Assembly (NCBI GenBank): GCA_050181915.1
Contig: JBFXCS010000003.1
Span: 124,001 to 188,000 of the forward strand
Reading direction: 5' to 3'
From: JBFXCS01 sp050181915
Lineage (GTDB): Bacteria; Actinomycetota; Thermoleophilia; Miltoncostaeales; Miltoncostaeaceae
Length of the DNA: 64,000 bases
Both the position numbers and the translations under genes were made by a program. This document shows positions 50,421 through 59,132 of the stretch, piece by piece. The notes below the pieces were generated by a model, which saw nothing but the letters and a program-made list of their open reading frames with translations, was not told the origin of the DNA and did no database searches. Position 1 is the first letter of the stretch. Every line of letters starts with the position of its first letter.

Positions 50421-50896
50421 GCGCCGGGCTTCCAGATCATCACGGCGAGCACCAGGATCGCGAGGATCAGCGAGACGGTCATGGCGGCGGCGCCGAGCGA
50501 GGTGCGGTTCAGCGCGAGCAGCCCGGCGTCCGGACCGTCGCGGCCGTCGGCGTCGAGCTGCTTCGCCCGGTCCAGCGCCTTGTCGTACTCGGCCCCGGCC
50601 CTCTGCCCGGCCCCGGTCGCGAGCGCCCACAGGACGATGCCGGCGATGACCCAGCCGTCCCAGATCTCCACCCCGTCCAACGAGACGGCCAGCCACACGC
50701 CGAAGATCAGGGTGCCGGTGGTGCCGACGATCACGGAGGCGGTGCCCACGTTCGCGAGCCGCCCCAGCGCGAGGGTCGGCGCGGGCGCGTCGGCGGAGCG
50801 GATGGACACGGCGACCGACGCGAGCAGCACCAGCCCGCCGAGCAGGGCCGCGGCCGTGACGAGATGGAGCGCCAGGAGCCAGTCGTCGAGGTCCAC
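50417..50896 (-). CDS. DUF2269/CopD-like membrane protein
   Basis: A 159-residue protein with four hydrophobic segments. LALHLVTAAALLGGLVLLASVAV at the N-terminus keeps a His in the first segment as in DUF2269/CopD-like proteins. The central loop AGAEYDKALDRAKQLDADGRDG is charged and cytoplasmic. Coupled with the gene at 49953-50420. Function unknown. Confidence 0.65.
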   Translation of the reverse strand: MDLDDWLLALHLVTAAALLGGLVLLASVAVSIRSADAPAPTLALGRLANVGTASVIVGTTGTLIFGVWLAVSLDGVEIWDGWVIAGIVLWALATGAGQRAGAEYDKALDRAKQLDADGRDGPDAGLLALNRTSLGAAAMTVSLILAILVLAVMIWKPGA

Positions 50897-50988
50897 CCGG
50901 CCAGCCTATGACCCGCGACGGACTCGGCGCCAGGGGGACGCCGGCCCCGTCCCGGTAACGCCGGGCGGATGATGCGGCAGTAGTGGGC

Positions 50989-51507
50989 ATGAACGGTGAT
51001 CGCACCCCGGAGCAGCGCTTCACCGCCGTCTTCTCGCACCTCGATCGGGTGGCGGCGTACGCACGTCGGCGCGGAGCAACGGACGCCGCCGAGGCGGCCG
51101 CCGAGACGATGGCGATCGCCTGGCGGAGGCTGGCCGACGTACCGCTCGACGACCCCCTTCCCTGGCTCCTGGCGACGGCGCGCAACGTCGTGAGGTCCCA
51201 GCGCCGCGCGGCGGCCCGGGCCACGGTCGGGCTCGACACGGTCCCGGAGCCCGCCGCCCCCACGGACGAACCCGTCTGGGACCTCGACCCCGAACTGGCC
51301 GCCGCCCTCGCGGCCCTGGGGCCGCTCGACCGCGAGGCTCTCCTGCTCATCGCCTGGGAGGGTCTCACCCCCGGCCAGGCGGCCCGCGCCCTCGGCATCA
51401 GCGCGACCGCCTTCCGCGTGCGACTGCACCGCGCCCGGCGGCGCTGCTCCGCCCTCCTCGCCGCGCCGTCCTACCCTCCTCTCCCCGATCGCGGAGCGCC
51501 GTCATGA
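50989..51507 (+). CDS. ECF-type RNA polymerase sigma factor
   Basis: A 172-residue small sigma factor. Region 2: AAETMAIAWRRLADVPLDDPLPWLLATARNVVRSQRR. Region 4: LGPLDREALLLIAWEGLTPGQAARALGISATAFRVRLHRARRR. Start ATG 50989 (GTG 50983 is an alternative). The stop overlaps the next gene (ATGA), which encodes a single-pass membrane protein likely to be its regulator. Confidence 0.87.
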   Translation: MNGDRTPEQRFTAVFSHLDRVAAYARRRGATDAAEAAAETMAIAWRRLADVPLDDPLPWLLATARNVVRSQRRAAARATVGLDTVPEPAAPTDEPVWDLDPELAAALAALGPLDREALLLIAWEGLTPGQAARALGISATAFRVRLHRARRRCSALLAAPSYPPLPDRGAPS

Positions 51508-52262
51508 CTCGTGACCTGATGCACCGGCTGCGTGCCGCCGACCCCGTCCCGGATCCCCCTCCCGTCACCGACCGCGCCCGGATCCTCGCCCGCGTGACGG
51601 CTGGTCCGGCCGACGGACGTCTCGCCTCCCCGCCGCCGCGTCGCCGGCGACGCACCAGGAGGCGGATCGTGGCGGGTGTGATCGCGGTGGCGGTCACGGC
51701 GGGCGGCGCGGCCGTCGCGCAGCGCTACACGACGGCCGACGACGTCTTCCGGGACAACCCGATCCAGGTCGGGGGCGTGCCCTCCCGGCAGGAGCGCACG
51801 GCCATCCCCGGCACGTCGCGCCTGGTGACGGGCGTCCCGGTGCCCGACGTGGGACGCGTGCGGATCTACATGGCCGACGGCACCCGGGACGGCCTCTGCC
51901 TCGCCGCCCGCCTGCCGAGCGGAGAATGGCTGCCGCTGGCCGGCTGCTGGCCGCGTCGCGACGACCCCGGCGAGCGGGAGAACCTCGCCCAGACGGGCTT
52001 CGACTACCGCCAGGAGACCATCTACCGCGGCTCCGACCCCGTGGGGCAGATCGTCTACGGCATCGTGACGCGAGAGCACGCCGCCGAGGCGGTCCGCGTC
52101 GTCGATCGCCTCAGCGGGGCCACGTCACCGACGCGGGCGAAGGGAGTGTTCGCCTTCGCGGTGCCGGCGGGGCAGGTGGACGTGGCGCCCGTCGCCTACG
52201 ACGCCGCCGGGCGGATCGTGAGCCCCCGCAGCGGGGACCTCCGGCGCAAAAGCTCACGGTGA
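51504..52262 (+). CDS. Membrane-anchored partner of the sigma factor (anti-sigma-like, CU044_5270-type)
   Basis: A 252-residue protein with a cytoplasmic N-terminus (MTRDLMHRLRAADPVPDPP), a highly basic stretch PPPRRRRRTRRR, one membrane segment (about 53-70) and an external beta-rich domain with a likely disulfide (GLCLAARLPSGEWLPLAGCW). Such fixed sigma-anchor pairs act as sensor and sigma factor. No zinc-anti-sigma motif (HxxxCxxC) is present. Function inferred from position. Confidence 0.7.
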   Translation: MTRDLMHRLRAADPVPDPPPVTDRARILARVTAGPADGRLASPPPRRRRRTRRRIVAGVIAVAVTAGGAAVAQRYTTADDVFRDNPIQVGGVPSRQERTAIPGTSRLVTGVPVPDVGRVRIYMADGTRDGLCLAARLPSGEWLPLAGCWPRRDDPGERENLAQTGFDYRQETIYRGSDPVGQIVYGIVTREHAAEAVRVVDRLSGATSPTRAKGVFAFAVPAGQVDVAPVAYDAAGRIVSPRSGDLRRKSSR

Positions 52263-52309
52263 GACGTTTCGCATCTCCCCGCCCGTTCCCCCTCGCGCAG
52301 CGTTTAGGG

Positions 52310-52321
52310 TACGGTACATCT
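52310..52321 (+). promoter_or_regulatory. Leaderless promoter (TACGGT, N6, GTG) of the TetR gene at 52322
   Basis: TACGGT (52310-52315), six bases, then GTG 52322; no SD. Confidence 0.6.
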
Positions 52322-52888
52322 GTGTTCAGGGTTTCGGACACGCTCGAGCCGCGTCGTGCCGATTCTCGGCGCAACCGAGACGCGATGCTGGACGCGGCGA
52401 TCCGCGTCCTCTCCGAGACGCCCGAGGCGAGCATGGAGACCATCGCCGACGCCGCCGGGCTCGCCCGCGCGACCCTCTACCGGCGCTTCGCCGGCCGCGG
52501 CGACCTGCTGCGCGCCGTGTGCGACCGGGTGTCGGCGGAGCGCGAGCGGGTGTTCCGCGAATCCGTCGCCGAGGAGACCGACCCGGTCCGCTGCATCGGC
52601 CTCATGGCGCGGCGCCAGGTGCTGCTGGGCCATCGCTTCCGCTTCATGTCCGCGCCGGACGGCGACCGTCGCACGGCGGCGGAGCCGGACCTCGGCTTCA
52701 CCCGCTGGGTCGAATCCGCCCAGCACGCCGGCGGGCTGCGCGGCGACGTGTCGGTCGCCTGGCTGGTCGCGATGATCGAGGCCACGACGCGCGCGTCCCT
52801 CGACGCGATCGCGCGCGAGGAGCTCACGACGTCCCAGGCCGCCGAGATCGCAGCCGACGCGCTGATGGCGGTCGCCGGGCCCAGGTAG
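52322..52888 (+). CDS. TetR-family transcriptional regulator
   Basis: A 188-residue regulator: NRDAMLDAAIRVLSETPEASMETIADAAGLARATLYRRFAGRGDLLRAV is a clear TetR helix-turn-helix. GTG 52322 is fixed by the promoter six bases upstream. No divergent partner; the flanks are a sigma-factor unit and 213 bp without a supportable gene (52889-53101). Target unknown. Confidence 0.87.
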   Translation: MFRVSDTLEPRRADSRRNRDAMLDAAIRVLSETPEASMETIADAAGLARATLYRRFAGRGDLLRAVCDRVSAERERVFRESVAEETDPVRCIGLMARRQVLLGHRFRFMSAPDGDRRTAAEPDLGFTRWVESAQHAGGLRGDVSVAWLVAMIEATTRASLDAIAREELTTSQAAEIAADALMAVAGPR

Positions 52889-53101
52889 TCCGCGCGGCGA
52901 CCGGTCGCGGGGCCGGCGCGGCGGAGAACCGCGCCCCCGCCCGGTTCAGGGCGAGCTGTCCACCGTGACCATGGTCGCGCTGCACCGGCGCCGGTCCCCA
53001 CGTCACCGGCGGTGGCGGATCTCATCGCCCACCTCCGCGCCCACGCCGAGCTGTGCGGCGCTGCGCGCGCGGCCTGACCCCTCGGCCGCCCCGCGCGGCG
53101 A

Positions 53102-53737
53102 TCAGTCCGTGAGGGTGCGGATGTCGGCGGCGAGGTCGCCGTCGGGGATCGGCAGCCCGCCGCTGTAGTCGCCCACCTGCTTCCCGTTCCTGTCGACCAG
53201 GACGATGCGCGCCGTGTGGACCGAGCTCGTCGTGTCGCCCCCCGGCTGGGCGGCGATGAGCCAGTCCTTCCACAACGGCCGTAGCTGCGCCGCGGTGCCG
53301 ACGATGTACTTCATCCGCCCCAGCAGGCCGTGGTCGCGCAGGAAGGCGCGCACGGCCCGGGGGGTGTCGCCGCTCGGGTCGACGCTCACCGCCACCACAT
53401 CGATGTCGTCGGCGCGGTCGCCCACCTCGTCGAGGGCCTTCGCGATCTCGTTCGCCGAGAAGGGGCAGATGTCGGGGCAGTGGGTGAACAGGAAGGTCAC
53501 GATCGCGGGCCGCCCCTTCGCCGGCAGCGACACGGTCGTCCCGTCGTAGTTCGTCCCCGTCGTGAGGGGGGCCGAGTCGTCCGGCAGGGTGAGCTTCTCG
53601 GCGTTCAGCGCCGGGCCGTCGTCGCCGCCGAAGCCCACCGCCAGCGCCACCACGAGCAGCGCGGCGGCCGCGGCGAGGAACAGCGCCCCGGCCACCAGCA
53701 GGCGGCGCGGTCGGCGCCCTCGGGATTCGTCGGCCAC
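53102..53737 (-). CDS. SCO1/SenC-family copper chaperone-like protein
   Basis: A 211-residue membrane-anchored thioredoxin-fold protein: basic N-terminus, one membrane segment (13-36), then FTHCPDICPF (Cys87, Cys91) and a later SVHTARIVLVD (His), the three copper ligands of Sco. It delivers copper to the CuA site of cytochrome oxidase or acts in redox defence. No cox genes are in the window. Confidence 0.9.
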   Translation of the reverse strand: MADESRGRRPRRLLVAGALFLAAAAALLVVALAVGFGGDDGPALNAEKLTLPDDSAPLTTGTNYDGTTVSLPAKGRPAIVTFLFTHCPDICPFSANEIAKALDEVGDRADDIDVVAVSVDPSGDTPRAVRAFLRDHGLLGRMKYIVGTAAQLRPLWKDWLIAAQPGGDTTSSVHTARIVLVDRNGKQVGDYSGGLPIPDGDLAADIRTLTD

Positions 53738-53864
53738 GTGACGATGGTAGCCGGGGACGGTGGTCGCGCCGTCACGATCCGGCGGGCCGAACGGCCCGCG
53801 GCGCGCGCGGGCCCGGCCACCCCGCGGGGGATGACCGGGCCCGTGGCCGCGACCGCTGCGACCG

Positions 53865-54884
53865 CTAGACGCCCGGGGGCTTGGGGAAGCGGTGCCGCAG
53901 GGTGTACTGGTACGGCGTCGCGAAGAGCAGGTCGCCGATGTCCTCGGCCGAGCGCTCGATCGTCTGCGTCCAGATGGTGTCGGCGCCGGGGATGATCAGG
54001 TCGAAGTTGAAGCTGAACAGGCCGATCAGCTCCTTCACCGGCAGGAAGGCGCCGAGGTTGTCGAAGGGCGTCGCCTGCAGCGCCCACGACCGCACCGCCC
54101 CCGCCGAGGCGGTGCGGATCGACTCGGGCTTGAGCTGGAAGCGGTGCTGACCCTCGGTCTCCGGGCGGCCGATCGCCGCGGCCGTGGCCTTGGTGATCTC
54201 CGAGGGCAGGTAGGTCAGGTCCCACTTGGTGGTCTTCAGGCTCGGGTCGGTGACCAGCCTCAGGTTGGCGCGGCCGTAGGCCGGGTCGCCGTAGAACTTC
54301 GGCTTGGCGGGGAGCTCGGCGTCGTCGTAGCGGCCGGTGGCGGTGTGGATCAGGTAGCCGCGGCGCTCCAGGGTGAAGTTGAAGTAGTCGTTGCCGAAGC
54401 CGCCGTAGCCGTCGTCCTCCTTGCCGCCGTGCTCCTGGGTGACGATGTAGGCGATCTTCTTCGGGAAGCCGAAGGGCTCGCGACCGGCGAACACGGCGGC
54501 GTCCTGCGTCAGGTACATGTAGGGGTAGTACCCGGCGTAGTACGTCGTGCCGTCGCCCGCCTTGTGCGAGGTGCTGATGGTGACACCGAACTCGCCGTAG
54601 GGGCCGAGGCCGGTGTGCAGGTGGTCCACGTACCAGAACTCGACCACGTCGTCCTCGAGCTCCAGGGCCTTGGGCAGCACGTGCCGCAGGTCCTTCTCGT
54701 CGGCGCGGTAGAAGAACGCCGACCAGCGCGAGTTGGTGTAGGTGAGCGGGACGATGTCGTAGTCGACCAGCGGGTCCGCGATGCCCTGCGAGATGATGTC
54801 GCGCTTGTCCCGGTCGAGGGCGAGCGGCGGGGCGTCGCCCGAGTCGATCCACGGCACGCTGCCGACGTTGACGAGATTCGCCAT
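53865..54884 (-). CDS. Acetoacetate decarboxylase-family protein A
   Basis: A 339-residue member of the acetoacetate decarboxylase superfamily. PLTYTNSRWSAFFYRADEKDL, HTGLGPYGEFGV, YYPYMYLTQDAAVFAGREPFGFPKKIA (the Lys pair that forms the Schiff base) and a C-terminal beta-rich region are visible. The SD GAAGGAGA precedes the ATG. It follows a paralogue by 52 bp in the same direction. The proteins are ~90 residues longer than Clostridium Adc, so the substrate may be larger than acetoacetate. Confidence 0.85.
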   Translation of the reverse strand: MANLVNVGSVPWIDSGDAPPLALDRDKRDIISQGIADPLVDYDIVPLTYTNSRWSAFFYRADEKDLRHVLPKALELEDDVVEFWYVDHLHTGLGPYGEFGVTISTSHKAGDGTTYYAGYYPYMYLTQDAAVFAGREPFGFPKKIAYIVTQEHGGKEDDGYGGFGNDYFNFTLERRGYLIHTATGRYDDAELPAKPKFYGDPAYGRANLRLVTDPSLKTTKWDLTYLPSEITKATAAAIGRPETEGQHRFQLKPESIRTASAGAVRSWALQATPFDNLGAFLPVKELIGLFSFNFDLIIPGADTIWTQTIERSAEDIGDLLFATPYQYTLRHRFPKPPGV

Positions 54885-54936
54885 CTGGCTGTCTCCTTCT
54901 TGGGTCGGGATGGTGGAGCCCGGCGCGGCCGGGCTC

Positions 54937-55962
54937 TCAGGCGCCGAGGCCGACGGGCTTCGGGAAGCGGTGGCGCAGGCCGTAGCGGTACGGCTTGGCC
55001 GCGCCCGCCCAGGTGGCGTCGCGCTCGTACGACTCGGTGTGCAGCACCTCGCCGGCCGGGATGATCAGGTCGAAGCTGAAGGTCGTGAGGCCGATCAGCT
55101 CCTGCACCGGCAGCTCGTGGTTCAGGTTGTCGTAGGGGGTGGCCTGCGAGAACCAGTTGATGCTGTCCGGTCCGGCGGTGCGGATCGACTCCGGCTTGAT
55201 CTGGAAGCGGTGCGAGCCCTCGGCGTCGGGCCGGCCGATGGCCGTGGCGAGCTCCTTGTCGACCAGCGAGCCGAGGTGCACGAGCTGCCACTCCGACCGA
55301 GACAGGTCCGGCGCGGTGACGACCTTGACGTTGAAGCGGCCGTAGTCGGTGTTGCCGTAGAACTTCGGCTTCGCGGAGAGGTCGGCGTCGTCGTACTTGC
55401 CCGTCGCCGAGTGGAGCACGTACCCGTTCCGGATGAGCAGGAACGAGAAGTGGTCGAAGTGGTAGTTCTTGCCGTCCAGCACCCCGTAGCCGTCGTCCGG
55501 GGCGCCGCCGTGCTCCAGCACCCGGATGAAGGCCTCCTTCTTCGGGAAGCCCAGCACGCGACCGGCGTCGATCGCCGAGTCCTGGGTGAGGTACATGTAC
55601 GGGTAGTAGCCCGCGTAGGTCACCTTCCCGTCGCCGCCGCGGTGGGACGCCGAGACGGTGACGCCGAACTCGCCGTAGGGGCCGAGGCCGGTGTTGTTGT
55701 GGTCGACGTACCAGTACTCGACCACGTCGTCCTCGAGATCGAGGAAGTCGGGGATCACGCGCCGCAGGGCCTTCTCGTCGGCGCGGTAGAAGAACGCCGA
55801 CCAGCGCGAGTTGGTGTAGGTCAGCGGGAGCGTGTCGATGTCCCACAGCGGGTCGACGAGCGGATAGATGATCGCGGTCTTCTCGTCGCGGTCGACGGGA
55901 GAGGGCGGGATCTCGCCCGTCTCCACGCCCGGGATCTGGGTCACGGCGAAGTGGTCGGCCAT
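54937..55962 (-). CDS. Acetoacetate decarboxylase-family protein B
   Basis: A 341-residue paralogue of the preceding gene: PLTYTNSRWSAFFYRADEKAL, NTGLGPYGEFGVTV, YYPYMYLTQDSAIDAGRVLGFPKKEAF and SRWSAF are shared. The Lys pair is kept (GFPKKEAF). ATG 55960-55962 follows AAGG and GGAGG. First gene of a two-gene operon with a well-formed sigma-70-type promoter. The two subunits may form a heteromer or act on different keto acids. Confidence 0.85.
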   Translation of the reverse strand: MADHFAVTQIPGVETGEIPPSPVDRDEKTAIIYPLVDPLWDIDTLPLTYTNSRWSAFFYRADEKALRRVIPDFLDLEDDVVEYWYVDHNNTGLGPYGEFGVTVSASHRGGDGKVTYAGYYPYMYLTQDSAIDAGRVLGFPKKEAFIRVLEHGGAPDDGYGVLDGKNYHFDHFSFLLIRNGYVLHSATGKYDDADLSAKPKFYGNTDYGRFNVKVVTAPDLSRSEWQLVHLGSLVDKELATAIGRPDAEGSHRFQIKPESIRTAGPDSINWFSQATPYDNLNHELPVQELIGLTTFSFDLIIPAGEVLHTESYERDATWAGAAKPYRYGLRHRFPKPVGLGA

Positions 55963-56028
55963 CTGCCTTGTGTCCTCCTGGGTCTCGTGGAGGGCAGGCA
56001 CACACGGGATGCCCTGCTCCTCGACCCG

Positions 56029-56057
56029 ACGCTAAGTCGCCGATGGCACAAAGTCAA
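56029..56057 (-). promoter_or_regulatory. Sigma-70-type promoter of the decarboxylase operon
   Basis: Minus strand: TTGACT (56057-56052), 17 bases, TAGCGT (56034-56029). This is one of the best -35/-10 pairs in the window. Confidence 0.7.
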
Positions 56058-56072
56058 GTATTCCTATTGTAT

Positions 56073-56090
56073 TTCTCGTGATTACGAGAA
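56073..56090. promoter_or_regulatory. Inverted repeat upstream of the decarboxylase promoter
   Basis: TTCTCGT-GATT-ACGAGAA (56073-56090), perfect 7-bp arms, 15 bp upstream of the -35 box, in an AT-rich stretch. Position suits an activator site; it could also be the end of the MarR transcript. Confidence 0.5.
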
Positions 56091-56099
56091 GGGCGGCTC

Positions 56100-56573
56100 T
56101 CAGACGGCGCGCGACTCCTGCGGCACCCGCCCATCGACGTGGGCCAGGGCCTTCACCAGCAGCTGCAGCAGCCGCTCGCGCTCGGCCTCGTCGAGACCCG
56201 CCAGGAGCACGGGCCTGCTCTCGATCGCATCGAGCCGCTCCCCCAGCCAGCGCCGGCCCGCGGCGGTGGGCGCCAGGGCGTAGCGGCGCCGGTCGTCCGG
56301 GTCGCGGCGGCGCGCGACATGGCCGTCGCGCTCCAGGAGGTCGACGATCCTCACCATGTCGCTGGGATCGAAGCGCAGCCGCCGGCCCACCTCGCGCTGG
56401 GACTGCGGCCCGAACTCCTCCAGGCAGGCCAGCACCGCGACCTGCGGCAGCCGCGCCCCGGCGGGCATCCGCTCGGCCAGCCGCCGCCCGGCGCGCACCA
56501 GCTGCAGCATCACGAAGGGCGCGACGCGCAGCAGGCTCTCGGGGAGGGGGAGGTCCCCGCCGTCCGTTTGCAT
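56100..56573 (-). CDS. MarR-family transcriptional regulator
   Basis: A 157-residue winged-helix regulator: FGPQSQREVGRRLRFDPSDMVRIVDLLERDGHVARRRDPDDRRRYALAPTAAGRRWL is the classical MarR DNA-binding region with its wing. It is divergent from a DrrAB-type exporter, separated by 29 bp holding a perfect palindrome, so it most likely represses both itself and the exporter until a ligand binds. Confidence 0.92.
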   Translation of the reverse strand: MQTDGGDLPLPESLLRVAPFVMLQLVRAGRRLAERMPAGARLPQVAVLACLEEFGPQSQREVGRRLRFDPSDMVRIVDLLERDGHVARRRDPDDRRRYALAPTAAGRRWLGERLDAIESRPVLLAGLDEAERERLLQLLVKALAHVDGRVPQESRAV

Positions 56574-56577
56574 AATC

Positions 56578-56593
56578 GTAGGTTAATACCTAC
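56578..56593. promoter_or_regulatory. MarR operator between the repressor and exporter genes
   Basis: GTAGGT-TAAT-ACCTAC (56578-56593), a perfect 16-bp inverted repeat in the 29-bp spacer, close enough to both starts to block both promoters. Confidence 0.75.
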
Positions 56594-56602
56594 TGTTGTT
56601 CC

Positions 56603-57652
56603 ATGCAAACGAATCACCGGGGGGCGGTGCCGGCCGCGATCGCGCCCGCCGTCGCGTCGCCCAAGCCGGATCCGCGCGCCGCGGTCTCCACCCGGGGCCT
56701 GCTGAAGCGCTTCGGCGACGTCGACGCGGTCCGCGGCATCGACCTCGACGTCGCGCGCGGCGAGACGTTCGGCTTCCTCGGGCCCAACGGCGCGGGCAAG
56801 TCCACCACCATCAAGATGCTGTGCACCCTGCTCGAGCCGAGCGGCGGCGTGGCCCTGGTGGCGGGGCACGACGTGCAGCGCCGGCGCCTCCAGGTGCGGC
56901 GCCACATCGGGCTGGTCTTCCAGGACCCGACCCTCGACATGTACCTCACCGCCGAGGAGAACCTGCGCTTCCACGCTCAGCTGTACGGCGTGCCGCGCGG
57001 GCTCATCGGCACGCGCATGGACTCGGTGCTCGAGGTGGTGGGCCTGTCCGAGCGCCGCAGGAGCCTGGTGGGCACCTTCTCCGGCGGCATGAAGCGGCGC
57101 CTCGAGATCGCCCGCGGCCTGCTGCACGCCCCGCGGGTGCTGTTCCTGGACGAGCCCACCATCGGCCTCGACCCCCAGACGCGGGCCTCGATCTGGGAGT
57201 ACATCGCGGACCTGCGCGCCCGCGAGGACCTCACCATCTTCCTCACCACCCACTACATGGACGAGGCGGAGAACTGCGACCGCATCGCGATCATGGATCA
57301 GGGGCGGATCGTGGTGATGGACTCCCCGGATGCGCTGAAGGCCGGCGTCGGCGCCGACCGGGTGAGCATCGGCACCGCCGACGACGACGCGGCCATCGCG
57401 GCGCTGCGCGAGCGCTTCGGCATCGACGCGGGGGTGCACGACGGCCTGGTGACCTTCCGGGTCGAGAGGGGCGAGCGCTTCGTGCCGCGCCTGTTCGCCG
57501 AGCTGGGCGTCCCGATCGACACCGTCGGCGTGGCGCGCCCGACGCTGGACGACGTCTTCATGAGCTGGACCGGCCGCACCATCCGCGACGCGGAGAGCTC
57601 CGCCTTCGGCAACCGCGCCGCGATGGCGCGCATGAGGCCGGGGGGCAGGTGA
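56603..57652 (+). CDS. DrrA-type ABC transporter ATP-binding protein
   Basis: A 349-residue ATPase: Walker A GPNGAGKSTT, Q-loop GLVFQDPTLDMYLTAEENL, signature FSGGMKRRLEIARGL, Walker B VLFLDEPTIGLD and H-loop LTTHYMDEAENC, plus the DrrA C-terminal domain. The ATG is 10 bp from the MarR operator. It shares a base with the permease start. Drug- or metabolite-exporter under MarR control. Confidence 0.92.
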   Translation: MQTNHRGAVPAAIAPAVASPKPDPRAAVSTRGLLKRFGDVDAVRGIDLDVARGETFGFLGPNGAGKSTTIKMLCTLLEPSGGVALVAGHDVQRRRLQVRRHIGLVFQDPTLDMYLTAEENLRFHAQLYGVPRGLIGTRMDSVLEVVGLSERRRSLVGTFSGGMKRRLEIARGLLHAPRVLFLDEPTIGLDPQTRASIWEYIADLRAREDLTIFLTTHYMDEAENCDRIAIMDQGRIVVMDSPDALKAGVGADRVSIGTADDDAAIAALRERFGIDAGVHDGLVTFRVERGERFVPRLFAELGVPIDTVGVARPTLDDVFMSWTGRTIRDAESSAFGNRAAMARMRPGGR

Positions 57653-58539
57653 TGGCGACGGCCACGGCACCGGCCCGCCTGCCGGACGACCCGTGGGGCG
57701 GCGGCGCGGCGCTTCCCGCCGGCGGGCTGCGGCACGACGCGCAGGCCGTGCGGGTGGTGTGGCACCGCGAGATCATCGCCTTCTTCCGCAACCGCATCCG
57801 CATCGGCGTGGCGCTGGTGCAGCCGGTGCTGTTCCTCTTCGTGCTCGGCACGGGATTGTCCGGGCTCACCCAGGCGGCGGCGGGCGACATCAGCTTCCGC
57901 ACCTTCATGTTCCCCGGCGTGCTGGCGCTGGCGGTGCTGATGCCGGCGTTCTTCTCCGCCGGGTCGGTGGTGTTCGACCGCGAGTTCGGCTTCCTGCGCG
58001 AGATGCTCGTCGCCCCCATCCGCCGCGGCTCGATCGTGGTCGGGAAGTGCCTCGGAGGCGCCACCGTCGCCGCCATCCAGGGGGCGCTGATCCTGTGCCT
58101 CGCCGGGCTCGTGGACGTGCCGTACGACCCGCTGCTGCTGCTCACCCTCATCGGCGAGCTGATCCTGCTGAGCTTCCTGCTCGTGGCCTTCGGCGTGATG
58201 TGCGCCGCCCGGATCACCCAGTTCCAGTCGTTCATGGCCGTCGTGCAGATGATCATGTTCCCGCTGCTGTTCCTGTCCGGGGCCATGTTCCCGCTCACGG
58301 GGCTGCCGACCTGGCTGCACACCCTCACGCGGCTCGACCCGCTGACCTACGCGGTCGACCCGCTGCGGCGGGCGGTCTTCGACCACCTCGACGTGTCGGA
58401 GCGGACGCGCCAGACCCTCGATCCCGGCGTCACCTGGGGCGGTTGGCAGGTGCCCACCGGGCTGGAGCTCGGCATCGTCGCCGTCGCCGGGATCGCGATG
58501 CTGGTCGCGGCGATCATCCAGTTCCAGAAGGTGGACTGA
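57652..58539 (+). CDS. DrrB-type ABC-2 permease
   Basis: A 295-residue membrane protein with six hydrophobic segments. REIIAFFRNRIRIGVALVQP, FDREFGFLREMLVAPIRRGSIVVGK and PLTGLPTWLHTLTRLDPLTYAVDPLRR match DrrB/ABC-2 exporters. ATG 57652 overlaps the ATPase TGA. Partner of the preceding ATPase. Confidence 0.92.
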   Translation: MATATAPARLPDDPWGGGAALPAGGLRHDAQAVRVVWHREIIAFFRNRIRIGVALVQPVLFLFVLGTGLSGLTQAAAGDISFRTFMFPGVLALAVLMPAFFSAGSVVFDREFGFLREMLVAPIRRGSIVVGKCLGGATVAAIQGALILCLAGLVDVPYDPLLLLTLIGELILLSFLLVAFGVMCAARITQFQSFMAVVQMIMFPLLFLSGAMFPLTGLPTWLHTLTRLDPLTYAVDPLRRAVFDHLDVSERTRQTLDPGVTWGGWQVPTGLELGIVAVAGIAMLVAAIIQFQKVD

Positions 58540-58696
58540 GGGCCCGTCCGGCCGCGCGCGGCCGGCGGCGCCCCGGCCGGGCTCAGCCGACTCCTATGCG
58601 GCCGTGCGGGAACGCCCAGGGGGCTCGCCTACCTTCGCGGTACGGGCGGGGACGCCGCCGGCGCGGCACCCGCCGAGACACCGCACAGGAGGGACG

Positions 58697-59032
58697 ATGG
58701 ACGATCAGACGACCCCCACCCCCGACGAGACGCCCACCGCTCCGCGCCGCCGCGGCGGCCGGATCGCCGCCCTCGCGGCCACCGCCGCCCTGGGACTGGG
58801 AGGGATCGGCGCCCTCGCGTCCGGCGCCCTCGCCCAGGGGGACGGCGGCACCACGGCGACGCCGTCGGGCGACACGCCCGCGGCCACCGCGCCGAGCGCC
58901 GACCCGGCGGCGACGCCGTCCGCCACGCCCGGCGACCGGGGCGACTGCCCGGACGCCCCCTCCGGCACCGCCCCCTCGGAGGGCTCGCCCGAGGGCAGCG
59001 GCTCGGCGGCGCCCTCGGACACCGCCACCTGA
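58697..59032 (+). CDS. Small secreted Pro/Thr/Ala-rich protein
   Basis: A 111-residue protein: acidic N-terminus (MDDQTTPTPDETPTAP), RRRGGR, one hydrophobic segment (about 25-48, AALAATAALGLGGIGALASGALA) and a low-complexity Ala/Pro/Ser/Thr/Asp/Gly tail with one Cys. Strong SD AGGAGGGACG. The tail looks like a disordered surface or linker region. The long N-terminal stretch before the membrane segment is more like a type II anchor than a cleavable signal. Function unknown. Confidence 0.6.
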   Translation: MDDQTTPTPDETPTAPRRRGGRIAALAATAALGLGGIGALASGALAQGDGGTTATPSGDTPAATAPSADPAATPSATPGDRGDCPDAPSGTAPSEGSPEGSGSAAPSDTAT

Positions 59033-59132
59033 GACGACCGCCCCTCGCCCCGCGTCGCTCGCCCGGCCGCGACCCGGCCCCGGCGAGCGGCGCGCGGGCG
59101 ATCCTCGGCGCCCGGGCCGGACCTCCTCCGGG

